Origin: Cladocopium goreaui
Lineage: Eukaryota; Sar; Dinophyceae; Suessiales; Symbiodiniaceae
Assembly: GCA_947184155.2 (NCBI GenBank)
Contig: CAMXCT020006745.1
Span: 62,001-126,000 of the forward strand
Direction of reading: 5' to 3'
DNA: 64,000 nt
Part shown: one piece after another, positions 30,001 to 39,582 of the stretch
Layout: each line of letters opens with the position of its first letter
Position numbering within the stretch: the first letter of the stretch is position 1
Translations under genes and position numbers: made by a program
The notes under the pieces: generated by a model
Databases searched by the model: none
What the model saw: the letters and a program-made list of their open reading frames with translations, nothing else
Told to the model about the DNA's origin: nothing

Positions 30001-31167
30001 GGATCACACATTGTTGCATTCTCGGATGCGTCTCACGCACCGTTGAAAGCGACCGGACGTCGTGGAATTTCAGGAGGTGTTCTGACTTTTCAGGGATGTA
30101 CGTTGAAAACGTTGTCCAGGCATCAAGCTCTGGTATCACTGAGCTCTATGGAGAGCGAGCTGTACGCACTTCAGAGTGTGAGTCAGGAGATGGTATCTAT
30201 GGGAAAGATGCTTGGGAGAATTCTGTTTTCCTTCAAGGAGATTGATTCCAGTGAGATTCCAGGAGTTCTGCGAACTGACTCTGAGTCGTCGATCAAACTG
30301 TTGAAAGGTTTGGATCTACCTCGAAAATCTCGACACCTTGAGATTCGGATTGAATGGATTCGAGAGAGAGTGGAACTGGGAAAGTTGAAAATCCACTATG
30401 AGAAGCGGTCCAGTAATCCAGCTGACGCTTTGACAAAATGCCTAGGGAGTTCAATCTTTGGGATACACAGAGCAGCAATGGGTTTCGAGGTTTTGGACGC
30501 TCCTCTGGGAGCTATCATGGCCATTTCGAGTGGTTATGTGTTCATTGAGGTGTGTTGCAAACCGGACTCCAGCATTTCCAAGGTAGCTAGAAGGTTTGGA
30601 TTTCTGTACATTGGTGTTGTTGAGAATATGGAAAAGAAAACTGTTTTTGATCAGGTGGTTGCTGAATTGAAAGATTTGGGAAAATCGAAAGTTTTTGTCC
30701 ATGTTTCATCACCATGTTCTTCGGGATCTCCATTAAGGAATTTCAGAGGTGACAACACGACCACTGAAGCGGATGTGATTTGGTTTGATGTTATTCCTCA
30801 TGTTGCCAAATACATGAAATTGGGGAAATATTCATCTTTCGAGTTGCCATGGAGGAATGCGATTTGGACTCATGCCATGACCACGAAGATTCTGAATCAA
30901 GCTCAACACAAACATGTTGCGGCTGTGCACTTGTGCTCAACAGGTTCAATGACTAAGGACGGAGAACCAGTTGGAAAGGTGTTGAAGTTCACCAGTAACA
31001 GCAAGTTGATGGTTGGTCGGTTGGCCAAGGACTTTGGACAGTGTCACTGCACTCAGAAGCATGCTGGTTTGACTAATGTGGATTGGGCAGAAACTGCTTT
31101 CTACAATGAGAATCTAGCTGTTTCGATTGTTCGTGGTGCTTTGGACGCATTGAGAAATGATGGATAG
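24007..31167 (+). CDS. Copia-2 Gag-Pol polyprotein with methyltransferase-like C-terminus
   Basis: One 2,386-codon frame starts at the first ATG, 47 nt after the LTR. Gag is at the N-terminus. A zinc-knuckle pair is near residues 552-585 (CTKCGKRH and CYKCGKTGHISVNC). A spacer follows with three 14-residue repeats. Protease LLLDSGAS is near 853. The integrase zinc motif (H-H-C-C) is near 1013-1030, with Asp in HADFGF (1053), Asp in ITDAES (1126) and Glu in TAERTIREIK (1162). RT has ADISAAF (1735) and YVDDL (1823). RNase H has FSDASHA (2005), SMESELYAL (2047), RTDSESS (2089) and NPADALTK (2138). The C-terminal domain (2179-2386) has FIEVCCKPDS, VSSPCSSGSP and ELPWRNA and is the counterpart of the copia-1 methyltransferase-like block. 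No internal stop is present, so the ORF is intact despite the LTR divergence. Confidence 0.93.
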   Translation: MNSPVAGGGAPESFFSPGQAERGQAGAGRAAAAGVTAGACPGCAGGAGSQGDAGRGSCAGGACQGCDPLQEQDPWTNWTGSRNTVQPDLVNQGTAQSFQNQGMVFPPGVGVPVPPSSCSHGSGSGGGSVGPQPGMFVPPMPVYGYGPPRTGMGVVNPTLQMMNQRPGNMRNQMAGNGLQNGPMQCGSNFDRVTQIQQLLQGLNARELQQVFQNTQRLVDGNHQRFVPDRLGDVPPEFGGGFIPDATGNLPGLGTSQGRSESRDVFSRSEKWLGPSPTVDYSSWKSREDEVLGFTSFVQELVAWASQGSVQFGREIEQSTHWPSSIAWSSLSVDQQSRAVRLSAILKATFGSHGRIAVMIQSFQEGIDIVPGVTLGDPYSSSNLYLGNGFELLRQLSQEFSLRSRTEGLSLRVQLLNRVFQGQDSSDLIRQIELACAKYTRMISTLLGDSAGLAIGDSDMLTMLVRSLPNDVRNYCLMHSSGESYSSYRLAARRFEQQHRLFKDLNLQSRKVVAGLNPATPVVEEEEGEESEGSGDPVVNAALDKDKSGPRCTKCGKRHDVSVCSTNMEKVKCYKCGKTGHISVNCRVKTGDKDFSKNSSTGKGGSTSVAPSTSKKGVKGSGKGAGKSGGKKGKMFAMVDDSGTWWYSEGWCDDQPAAEEASAEPDGQQKQDVLVLSALVSCPDVPCLPCEPCVFDMSLEDDDGLYVEDHFEGFDLRLNRDLICCCLNSNSHDMHDFLDMWLDCSDLGAWTFEACCFDLNLLAWTFDACCHDLNLPAWTFEACRLDLNPFVHVGVDSVCELDPIDEKNEPNAHGTHGVLKARESMTECFETEGHMVSKPCEMMLNGIGPGESFLLLDSGASMSVVSRDVLKQFQHSEIQNNVGPLQAANGTSVDLEGSCKLLLQIEVSDRDGNVKPAVIPLDVMVGRTTYPIISVCKLTQQGWDMTFDQDHVRMFHRKSQHEVRDLSFWHDTPWVRVVPYEGNDVALNVFPVVADSFPKGETVCALSADQMVQHRLRGHRPYEPTCEVCQSCRGVTKHSRKKTSKGTEFEIHADFGFLNKDFEWVPESKDSERGNVKFLVIRESYSSSIGCVLMTGDRQRDKRQLQKWLFEMGLWGSKDQHSLRVITDAESSVGNFIASAGLPMGVVVERAPPQGHQANGTAERTIREIKESLKTLQLDFQKMGYTLVFSSPVLQCCLNYICFAHNNFTTVQQSSRTPRDLVIGDTAKNHAFALFGCKVLAEVPESIIAKNPNLPRFVEGVYLHPEFSSMGVWVSARIRIGSEMVIQRFVAKSIKLCMPVEILDGHGLFVKLVDERSGLPEAPRSSEEVSVPLPADLRCPATGPPVKWLDEHGVSLKCSACKEIEIRGTRGNKNHSRDCMERYENWIRSELNQAKGSEPSDSKPKVEQEVKWEGSGKEVSVPSGVPLTRQGALDSFEELDPLAFDPQDDVLTGPATEIKIEPKVESQEPVDVNLGGGEGSTSQAGSSSQSGGVSRPDSLGSYPKASVGVKRKWSEEDLMIEKRGLKREPDVELAELDREVRDDNKRIDVKPDVAGLVSGLTCDSSLSETPINDLHEVYALAFLTTDSDDLICHLPLASLKFDKNASSSVVSFGDKRIRIWCPSGSIDDSTLEELPGDLTLDGMKTEIGNLDCMQCGDLMTESEIGDLRKQCRVIPSRWVTTRKNATLVRARIVLKDIAKGAESARSLGISSPTPSSEALFAMLCFAGQRDWLVGAADISAAFMATPLRSRNVIAKLPASITSMTGEALYLWLSKALNGLRSASQEWNVYLSSIVDKCRLRSCGLEPCLYSGLLPSGEPCMILSYVDDLICVGPSVDAIDFVFDTVGKSVRLKRTGLIHDHSKGGQLRFLGRLITRRRGEKSLLISLPSNYLDDTFASYQIKTNAKGPPDVTPVIDRDGGEELSIDAYARFRAALGKVSWMAQTRGDLRAWIGILATQQSKPNQYTEHAMRMLLRYLRGDMNVAVRFPSDSPLLHSEVFQGSHIVAFSDASHAPLKATGRRGISGGVLTFQGCTLKTLSRHQALVSLSSMESELYALQSVSQEMVSMGKMLGRILFSFKEIDSSEIPGVLRTDSESSIKLLKGLDLPRKSRHLEIRIEWIRERVELGKLKIHYEKRSSNPADALTKCLGSSIFGIHRAAMGFEVLDAPLGAIMAISSGYVFIEVCCKPDSSISKVARRFGFLYIGVVENMEKKTVFDQVVAELKDLGKSKVFVHVSSPCSSGSPLRNFRGDNTTTEADVIWFDVIPHVAKYMKLGKYSSFELPWRNAIWTHAMTTKILNQAQHKHVAAVHLCSTGSMTKDGEPVGKVLKFTSNSKLMVGRLAKDFGQCHCTQKHAGLTNVDWAETAFYNENLAVSIVRGALDALRNDG
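26248..26373 (+). repeat. Three tandem 42-bp units inside copia-2 gag-pol
   Basis: The unit encodes AWTFEACC-DLNL and recurs at 26248, 26290 and 26332. Each unit is 14 codons, so the frame is kept. It lies in a Cys/Asp-rich spacer between the zinc knuckles and the protease. Confidence 0.85.
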
Positions 31168-31630
31168 TTTTGTTGTTGCTTTTGTGAATTGAGGATGACA
31201 GGTTTCTTGATTCGATTTTGGTTTTCGAACTTGAGCTGACGAAATAAAGTTTGATCTGAAACGATCGTGCACTAAAACTTTGAAACTGATCTCAATGCGA
31301 AGCATGGGACATGTCTTGGACTTGATGCAAACTGTTTTGAACTTGTCTGAAACAGACTGGACATTGACATGCGTTGCAGTTTGGAAGGTCTAAGATCTTT
31401 GACTGGAACATGTATAGTTTGAGGTGTGTGTATCTGGTATGTGGGCGGGCCTTGAAGGTCTGTGTGGGTGCCAGGTAGGCAGGTCTCGTTCTTTCTTGCG
31501 TTTCACTGACCTTGCTCTGGTAGCTACTGTGGAGATCTGTTTGGATTCTTGGCTTAGGCTTTGTGTTGTTTCGGATTCTAAGTAGTGCCGAAGTAAGACT
31601 TACGTTTTACTCTCCTCACTTGCTGAAGCC
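31168..31630 (+). other. Copia-2 stretch between Pol and accessory ORF
   Basis: No coding region is present. The last 30 bases before the ATG are pyrimidine-rich (TTTTACTCTCCTCAC). They could serve as a splice or trans-splice acceptor region for the downstream ORF, which is inference. Confidence 0.4.
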
Positions 31631-32143
31631 ATGGCTGTGTCTAAGAATGCAGCTGGATATAGTGGTTTGACAGAAGATGAGGAGAAGCAGTTGAAAGCGC
31701 TGTTGAATAAGGCTCAGCAGGCTCCGAAGGCGTCTGGTGGATCAGCAATGACTGATGCTTCCAAGCGTTTGAGGGGAGAGAGTGATTCGGACTTTGAAGC
31801 AGTTGGATCTCCAACTACTCCAAGTGAGCTCTTCCGAAGTGAAGATCGCAAGGAGGTTCCATTGCCAAAGAATTGCACTCTGAAGGAGTGGTCTCACACG
31901 GTGTGCCAGCTTCCGAAAGTCAATGGTGAGCCGAAGTGGAACGGAAAGACTTATTCTGAACTGCTTAGGATGGCTATTGACGGTGACATTGAGCTGGACA
32001 AGTATCTGGGATTCATTTTCAAGAAGTATCATGGGTCCTATGATGGAACTCACAAGCCTCAAGCCGTGGACTTGGCTGGGTTTTTTCTCTATATGGAGTT
32101 TGATCCTGAGAGAGAGCCAGCTGGTTCTTGGAAGAGTGGTTAA
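31631..32143 (+). CDS. Copia-2 accessory ORF of unknown function
   Basis: This 170-codon ORF lies between Pol and the 3' LTR. The first half is charged and probably disordered, with an early helical stretch containing TEDEEKQLKALLNKAQQ. The second half has a compact pattern: LPKNCTLKEWSHTVCQLPKV, then KTYSELLRMA, LDKYLGFIFKKY and LAGFFLYM. I have seen similar small proteins near dinoflagellate copia elements but know no function. The ATG at 31631 is the first in the frame. Expression would need a subgenomic or spliced RNA. A regulatory or RNA-binding role is only a guess. Confidence 0.62.
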   Translation: MAVSKNAAGYSGLTEDEEKQLKALLNKAQQAPKASGGSAMTDASKRLRGESDSDFEAVGSPTTPSELFRSEDRKEVPLPKNCTLKEWSHTVCQLPKVNGEPKWNGKTYSELLRMAIDGDIELDKYLGFIFKKYHGSYDGTHKPQAVDLAGFFLYMEFDPEREPAGSWKSG

Positions 32144-32436
32144 GCCATGATCTCAACGTGACTCCGGTCATCGATACATGGGCTTTGCGATTCTGAATGT
32201 CTCCAAGGGGACCTGATTTATTGGAAAGGTCTATGTATTGAAACAAAGGTATCTGGCTTCGATTGCAATTTCTGTTAGACACATGGTGTCGCTTTGGGTT
32301 TTTGCAGTCCAGCTGGAAGAGAATGGGATCAATGTGGCTCCGGCCAACAGCCTTTGATACAGGAGACTTCCTTTCTGTTAGACACTGAAGACTTTTCGAG
32401 TGGGATGTGTCGTTTTGAGTTTGGAAGCAGCACGCC
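32144..32436 (+). other. Copia-2 3' untranslated internal stretch
   Basis: There is no gene. It contains a 19-nt exact copy (32156-32174) of a piece of the Pol coding region (29729-29747). Confidence 0.5.
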
Positions 32437-32445
32437 GAAAGGGGG
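32437..32445 (+). promoter_or_regulatory. Copia-2 polypurine tract
   Basis: GAAAGGGGG abuts the first TG of the 3' LTR, the expected place for the plus-strand primer. Confidence 0.8.
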
Positions 32446-33440
32446 TGTGAATATATGGTATTGGACCGTCGTGCTTCTTCACGATGTACGCTGGGATTAG
32501 ACCGTTGTGCACCTCTATTTGGTACAATAGTTCATTGGATGATGCTTCTATGATACTGCATTTGACATCGGTATTCATTGAGATTCTGCACTTTTGATGA
32601 GCTGAGAATGTTCTAGAATGGACGGTATTTCACTGGATGCTATTTCGGTGACATTGCGTTTTGACCACTGTCTTTGCTGGAATTTGCGTTTTCAATGAGA
32701 CGAGAGTGTTTTCGAGCTTTAGGGATTTAGCCGATTTGACCACAGTTTGTTTGGAACGGTTTTGGAAACATCTCAACATTTTCGGAAACGTTCGGAACAT
32801 TTGAGAAGTATTTCAAACACTTTTGGACCGTTTGGAGATGATTTGACATCGCGAAGTTGTTCGTCAAATCATGCTGTAAAGATTTCTCTGAGTATCATCA
32901 TTGGATGATATGGAAACGGCAAGTTTTGGTGCAACCAGTTTTGTCGATGTTGTTAGCCAACAACATCGCCTGTGGTGCTAAGGTGCTATGGGTGGTTGAT
33001 TCTTTATTATCCCGTTTGGGGTTTCTCCTCGATGATGACAAAACACCCCGGCGTTATGCCACTGTCGGCAGGTGAAAAGGGGTAAGTCTGAGGGGAGAAA
33101 CCACAAACCTTGGTTTGTTGGTTTCTTGCCTCTGGTTTGTGTTTGGATTGGTTAAATCAACTACTTATGGTACCAACTAGTTACACACTAGGTCGGAATC
33201 GTTGATTGTTGCGTAGGATGTTGTCTGAAACAACTTTTGATCTGGAATCCGCAGTTGGTACAGCAGTCTTTTGGTTTTGAGAAGTCCGTGTGACTTTGTG
33301 TTGCTCAACCAGAGAGTGGCTCGAGTAACAAGAGAATTTAAGACACTTGGTTTTTGTGCCTTGTGTGACCTGTTTGTTAACGGCGCGAAAAGGATTTGGA
33401 ACTCGCTGAGCTGAGTTGAGGGTTCATTAAGATTTTTACA
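32446..33440 (+). repeat. Copia-2 3' LTR
   Basis: This 995-bp partner of the 5' LTR starts TGTGAA and ends TTTTTACA. Differences from the 5' LTR are mostly substitutions, with several 1-2-bp indels. Confidence 0.93.
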
Positions 33441-34591
33441 GGAACACGATGTCGAAGCACCGGTCGACATGGCAGACTCCACGGGAGGACACGACACAGT
33501 CCCCCCGTGGCTACCTTAGATGCTGCACCTGTGAGCCTTCTCAGTGCGCCTGCAGATTCTGCTGTTGTCGACCCTTGGTCCAATTCCCCTTAAAAGGGGC
33601 TGTGCTGGGATCGATGCCTAACGGAGATATTTGGGTTGTGATGCGGCGATGCGATCGATGCCTTCTCCAACCGGAGAAATTTCACTTGAGATGTTTGAGA
33701 AACAGAGAGTGTGGCCATCGCAGGCCGTGTGCACTTGGAAGTATGGATCAAGTGACGCTGAGCTCACTGACAGTGGCAATTGGACGTTCGTGGCATGCTG
33801 CCGCATCTTGAGACTCCCCATCTTTGCGAGAAAAAGCAGTGCAGCGTGATTCATCAGTTTGCATGTCCGATGTGCACTCTTTTATTTGATGTTTGTTTCC
33901 TAGAATTTTTATTTACTTTGGTTTGGGTTCCACCGGAACTCGGAGGTTGTTGTCTTCATGGCGTCAAGGAGCCAAAGTTAAACACCTATTCTGAGAGTGG
34001 ATTCTGTCCTGGTTAATGAAGGTGATAGGGGCTCATCAGCCGACTGTGATCCTGACCGTGACTAGATTGCAGGCGTTCGAGTTGCCTCGGAGGAGACGTC
34101 CTCAGGTGACGATATTCCGGCTGGTCTAGATGTTGGACTCAGTTGGGGTGAGTGGTGCTTCACCACAGAGCTGTGAATAGTGTGATGCTTTTCATGTCAA
34201 TCGTTTTTGCAAAGAAGACGCTTATTTTCCTTTTGCTGAGCGATGCAGTTTTTGACAACCTGTATTTTGGAACTCTTTTTTGTTTGAGAGTCTATCTGAG
34301 CTTTGGGACAGTGATTTGTGAACTGTATTTTACTCTGCTTTGTTTTGTTTTGTGTGTATTTTGAGCCCAATACGCGAGCCATCATGACCTGACTTTGTTC
34401 GAGATGTCTTAAACTCTCGGAATGAGACTGTGATGAGATGGAACAGTTGTGTGGGGTCGTGATTTTGCCTTTTTGCACCGACCATGGCTCAGAGAGCGTG
34501 CTCATTGTTGTTGGAGTTGTCAACTTTCTCTTTCTCTCGATCAAGTGAACGGCAATGGAAGCCTCTGCACCAGTGACGAAGGCGGCCCGAG
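33441..34591. other. Spacer between copia-2 and the decayed copia remnant
   Basis: No supported gene is present. Small open stretches (for example 33449-33811) have no motif I recognise. The spacer could be the eroded upstream part of the remnant that follows. Confidence 0.4.
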
Positions 34592-36552
34592 TTGAGACTG
34601 CGGTGGACGTGGAGACTGGAGACCATGGAAACTGTGGAAGTGGATAAAATGGAAACAGTGGACGTGTCCAAGATGGAGAGTTTGATGTTGTGGATCGCTC
34701 TGGCTCCAAAGCAGTATGAGGACCTCAATGAAGGGAAGGAAGTGATCCCAGATGAATATTCCAAGAGGTTCGGCTTGCGCCGTACGATGCCTACGAGGAC
34801 GATGACCTCTCAATGTCCAACAACCGACCGCCAGATGACACGTCAGGAAATCAAACAACTCGACACAGAGATTCCCTGGCGTGAGATCATGACTATGCCT
34901 GCTGCTGTCAAGGACAAATACGTGGCATCAGTGGTCAAAGAATACGAAGGTTGGGTGAAATGGTCAGGCATCCGCCCTTTGACAGATGCTGAAGCAGAGA
35001 AGGTTTTTTCAAGACCCCCGGCTGAGAAAGAGAATGCTGAAGAGCCGAGCGGCATACAAAGACAAAAGCCGCGGAATTGGCGGACTCAACGCCATCATGG
35101 CCAAATGCCGCGTTGTGCTGATTGGTTGCAATGACCCTGACCTCAGACAGCTGAGCAGAGATTCACCCACACCACGCAGACTTGCAGAATACATAGTGTT
35201 GTCCACAGCTGCTGCTGGGGCAAACAGGCTATTCAACAATGATGGCCGAAAGATGTTTTTGTGGCTGAGCGACGCTGCGCAGGCCTTTCTACAGGGCCGT
35301 CAAGACAGCACAGAGCGCAGCGGACCCATCTACATGGCACCACTAAACGACCCGCTGATTGTTGAAGCTGGCGCCTGTCCAGCCAGGCTCTATGAAGTGA
35401 CTGGCAGCTGCTATGTACTGGCAAATGCGCCAAGAGTTTGGTACAACAAGGTGAGACACTTTGCTGGAAGCTGGATTTGAGCAACACTCTTTTGATAAAT
35501 GTTTCTTTTACCACCACGACAATGACGGTCAGCTGGATGCGGTCCTCATCTTCCACGTTGACGACCTGATGTGGGCCTATTCTGAGGCCTTCCCATCCAC
35601 ATCTTGGAGAACCTCTTTGAATGGGGCAGCGTCACCAAAGTTGATGAACAACATCCAGGCGGATACAGGGTAAGGAGATTCAACTCACCCAGCAGGATGG
35701 CAAGCTCATCTACAAGGTCACCCAGAAGAAGTGTCTGGGCAATCTTGATGAAGGCAGAATCAAGCCCGGGCGTCTTCAACAAGAACCCAAATTGACTGCG
35801 GATGAGTGGAAAGAGATGCGAAGTGTCTGCGGATGTCTTCAATGGATTGCGGGCCAAACAAGGCCAGATGTGGCATCCACGGCGTCACTCTCACACCGTG
35901 GGCAAAACACCGACATCCACGACCTTAAAAAATCCCACGACACTGTAAAGTATGCCGCTTCAAAGCGACTGCAGATTCCGGACTAGTGTTTCCGGCGATT
36001 CCCTTTGGCAGATCCTCAGTCATCGTGACTTTCGCTGACTCAGGATGGGCAAATGCAATGAGGTTTGCCTCCCAGTTTGGAGTGATGGTGACTCTATGTC
36101 CAGCACAGGTCAGAGAGAAGGCCACCTACGGTTTTGCTTTGGATTGGAAAAGTGGCCGCAGCCCTCGAATATGCAGATCAACGTTAGCTGCGGAAGCTTG
36201 CGCTGCAGATGAAGGCACGGACCGTTCATGCTACGGCAACATGTTTTTGACAGAACTGCTTTTCCATACTCCAGCACACCGAGGAGATATGAAGCTTACG
36301 CTTACGGCACTTCATGTGACTGATGCCAAGTCACTTTCTGATTGTTTGGTTGTCGAAAACACTGACTGAGAAGAGAACCACAATGAATATTCGAGTCGTA
36401 CGACAAGTCCTAGCACCTTCTCAGATTCACTGGGTTCCAACAGGCCTTGTGATCGCCGTTGCGCTGACCAAACATGATGTGAAACTGCAGAATAGCCTCC
36501 GAATGTGGTGCAGTCTTCCAATTGTCCAACTCCGAGAAGAGAAGAACCGCAA
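34592..36552 (+). pseudogene. Decayed copia RT-RNase H remnant
   Basis: Pieces of one copia polymerase lie in at least four frames. EIPWREIMTMP and GIRPLTDAEAEKV (34.87-35.0 kb) lead into the RT. CRVVLIGCNDPDLRQLSRDSP and LWLSDAAQAFLQG (about 35263-35300, motif A) follow in the next frame. LIFHVDDLMWA (about 35547-35580, motif C with HVDD) is in a third. LQWIAGQTRPDVA and the RNase H strand VTFADSGWA (about 36025-36050) follow, then STLAAEA and QIHWVPTGLVIAVALTK near 36420-36470. No LTR is visible, and gag and integrase are missing. The sequence differs in style from copia-1 and copia-2, so it is a third family. Confidence 0.78.
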
Positions 36553-36599
36553 GCAAAGTCATGACTTCAGCCAGAAAACAAAGACCAGTGAAAAACACT

Positions 36600-38755
36600 G
36601 ACTTTCAGACAACATATCGTAGCGATTGCACTGTCTTGGTTGGGTCATGCATGCATGTTTTTGCAGTTGATGTATCGCGAGGTCAACCATTCTACTGGAA
36701 AGCACACCTAGGTGGTGACTGCAACAGTTTGAACCTGCATGTGCAATGATAGCATCGATTGTCCTTTTGGCGCAAATTCCGGTTCCAAGGACGGCCGAAT
36801 GAGCCAATCTTTGCAAAGCAATGGACAAAAAACAGCTGCATCTCCATTTGCGTCATTGGTCAGCACGCCTTGTGATTTGATTCAAACAACAGTTGCCAAC
36901 GCAAACAATTTGCTGTGAGTTTCACATGTGTAGAATTTTTATAGAGGATACATCAATGTTTTCCTAATCCATTCCCAAGATGAAAAGAAGATCGCCACCC
37001 CTGGGAAACAAGTTTTGGTCAGGCTACCATTCGTGGAGAATCAACAAAATATCCCACATGATATTGTTATTCTTGGAAGAACAATCAAAAAAAATGATTC
37101 ATATGAATGCGAATCACGCAGATTGTACCTAGACATCAGAGCCAGAATGGGAAGATAAAAACATGCTAGTTTGGCTTATCAAGACTGGACATCACTGTAG
37201 TCTGATTTTTTTCATGAAGCCTAGTAGATCGATCCAACTGTCAGGTACTTGGTTCCAGTCATGATTTAAGTGTAGAGATGGTGGTTTCAAACAATTGTTT
37301 CACCTCATTTTTTCAATGTTTTTCCAGTCCACCCACTACCAATTGACATGCAAAGACCATCTGAAAATCGCAGCTTTGGGCACCAGAAACCACGTGCAGC
37401 GACACCAGAAAATGTCTGGGGAAGCGCGGTAGTTTTTTGGAACGTTTCCCAGGGTGATCGTTACGGGGCACACCAATGAAACTGAGTCAAGTTCTTTCCG
37501 GCTTGGAGATGCTATGAAGTGGTTTCGACTTGCCATCGCCCCATTGGGGCTGCATCGAAAATCATACAGGATTTTGAAGTTTCAGTTCCCGATTCTCACG
37601 GTGATAACCACATATAACCACTGCAAATTTCCCAGAATTGGTTGAAGAGAACATATATAGAGGAAATCATAAGAAATCGCCTCGACAAAGTTTGGGTAAA
37701 ATCCCTGGTTTCCGGGTTTCCGGTTTGAAATTTCTTACCAATCCATTGAAAAATATGGGCACTCAGTGCCCCAAGGTCCATAGGCACAACTCTTTGGGCC
37801 CGGCTTCGCATTTTTTTCGCGCGGCTGTGGCTATGGCAGGGGGACCCTGGGAGATGACACCTCACAACGTTGCTAGGTCTCTGCCAAATGTCAGGAACTT
37901 TTCATTTTCCCTCTTGCATTTGAATCATTTGAAACTGGTTGGTGGTTTGGAACATTTTGCATTTTTTCCACATATTGGGAATAATAATCCCAACTGACTT
38001 TCATATTTTTCAGAGGGGTAGGCTCAACCACCAACCAGTAAATCAATTTATCGTGATCGGTCGGTAGTTCCTGAAGTACTCAGGTTTTCTTTTGGTCATT
38101 TCGGGGTGTGGGATCCATCGTATACAGTAGGAGAAGTGCAACTAGTGACATGGGCTTCATCCCAACTGACGAAGTCCATCATTTTTCAGAGGGGTAGGTG
38201 GCTCACACTGCACAATCCACACAGAACAACCTTAGCACTGGAAACATTCAAAAATGTAACTCCCTTCCATAGTCCGAAGAACTTTAGGTTCAATGGTGGA
38301 TTGTCACTTTTGGGGGTGTTATCCGGGACTTTCAGGTTTTCGGATAGAGGTCATCATCAAAATCCTCAGATGGTAGCTCGCGATACAGCCAACATCCGCA
38401 CGGATAGAAACAACCGCCATAAACCAGCAACATCCGTGGTAAATCAGGGATGGTTTTCGGGTTTTGCCTATATAGTAAACTCGAGAGCGCGACTGTCATG
38501 TCGCACGCACTTGCCTCAATCTGTTGTACAAACTATTCCAGGAAAATCAACCACTTGATGATGTATGCAATATGACAATTCCAATGAAATTCCAATGACA
38601 TAACATGTTTTTTTGGAGAAAACTGCAGACAAACCTCCATGCATGGAACCCCGCTAGCCACGTTTTGTAGCTAGGCTTGTTTTTTTTCGTGTTGGTGTTG
38701 TTGATGTTTCGGATGATATCGTATGTACTGTCAATACACGCATAAAAGAGACAGA
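36600..38755. other. Gene-free stretch
   Basis: I find no gene. One small duplicated phrase (AATCCCAACTGAC...TTTTTCAGAGGGGTAGG) occurs at about 37982-38021 and 38159-38197. The rest is AT-rich unique sequence. Confidence 0.5.
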
Positions 38756-38866
38756 TACCCTCTGGTAATCACACATGGCAATGAAAAATCCACCATTTAT
38801 AGATGATTTCCCCATTGAAAACTATATCCATCTATATTCCCATTAAATATCATTAAATCACCATAT
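38756..38866. repeat. Palindromic TACCCTCTGG element, left half recognisable
   Basis: It starts TACCCTCTGGTAAT and runs into a GAAAAATCCACCATTTATAGATGATTT core like that of the other copies. The right arm is eroded. Confidence 0.5.
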
Positions 38867-38962
38867 TAATAATACTGTGTACATTATTCAGTTTCAATGT
38901 CTTTATATAGCCTCCTTCCCAGCATGGTGCTAGGATCCCGCCTTGATCTGTCGGTGAAGATT

Positions 38963-39084
38963 TACCCTCTGGTGATGACCAACGTAGCGAACTGGAAAAT
39001 CACCATTTTTCATAGGTAAATCATCAAACAAACATCTATTTCTATGGGTTATTTTCCATGGCTATGTTAAATAACCAGAGGGTA
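38963..39084. repeat. Palindromic TACCCTCTGG element, full copy
   Basis: The 122-bp unit has inverted ends TACCCTCTGGT and ACCAGAGGGTA. Inside, GGAAAATCACCATTTTTCATAGGTAAATC on the left resembles the complement of the right arm. Confidence 0.75.
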
Positions 39085-39424
39085 TATATTTTTTTGAGGG
39101 TGTCTAAGATTGGCCAAGATCAGTATGAATATTCCCAGTATCTGGCCATGAGGTCCCGCCTGCAGATGGTACGCTCCACAGGGGATCGGTGGATTGGGAA
39201 AGCCAGGTGCAATGGGGGACAGAACTGATGTGTCCAACCCAACTGCTGGATGGTGAATGGACTTTTGATGGGGAGTATACTCCCATCAAGGAGCTGTCGC
39301 AATCAGTTGTGAAATCTCTGTGAAGTAAGCCTTGTTTGGAGGTTTCTACACACCTTTGACTCAGCCTTTGACTGAAAAGAGACATGCCTAGTGGATGAAA
39401 GACATACGGATTCACTTTTGATGG

Positions 39425-39533
39425 AACATCTTAATCAATAGAAGATGGATCAACATGGCCCATTTGTAGATGATTTATACCTGTAAAAACATTCTGATAT
39501 TCTATAGCAAACTGGTTAAATTACCAGAGGATA
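39425..39533. repeat. Palindromic TACCCTCTGG element, right half recognisable
   Basis: It ends TTAAATTACCAGAGGATA with a CCATTTGTAGATGATTTA core. The left arm is eroded. Confidence 0.45.
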
Positions 39534-39582
39534 TCCCATGAATTCCTCCATTTTAAGCACCATTTTAATCCCCATCCCATTC

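Larger units (their letters stand above)
22966..33440 (+). mobile_element. Copia-2: complete LTR retrotransposon
   Basis: Two LTRs of 994 and 995 bp flank an internal region of about 8.5 kb. That region holds a primer-binding site, a single gag-pol ORF, a short accessory ORF and a polypurine tract. Both LTRs begin TGTGAA and end TTTTTACA, the canonical TG-CA ends. The LTRs differ at roughly 35 positions by eye, so the insertion is not recent. The flanks (AACTC on the left, GGAAC on the right) do not match, so no target duplication is visible. Confidence 0.93.
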
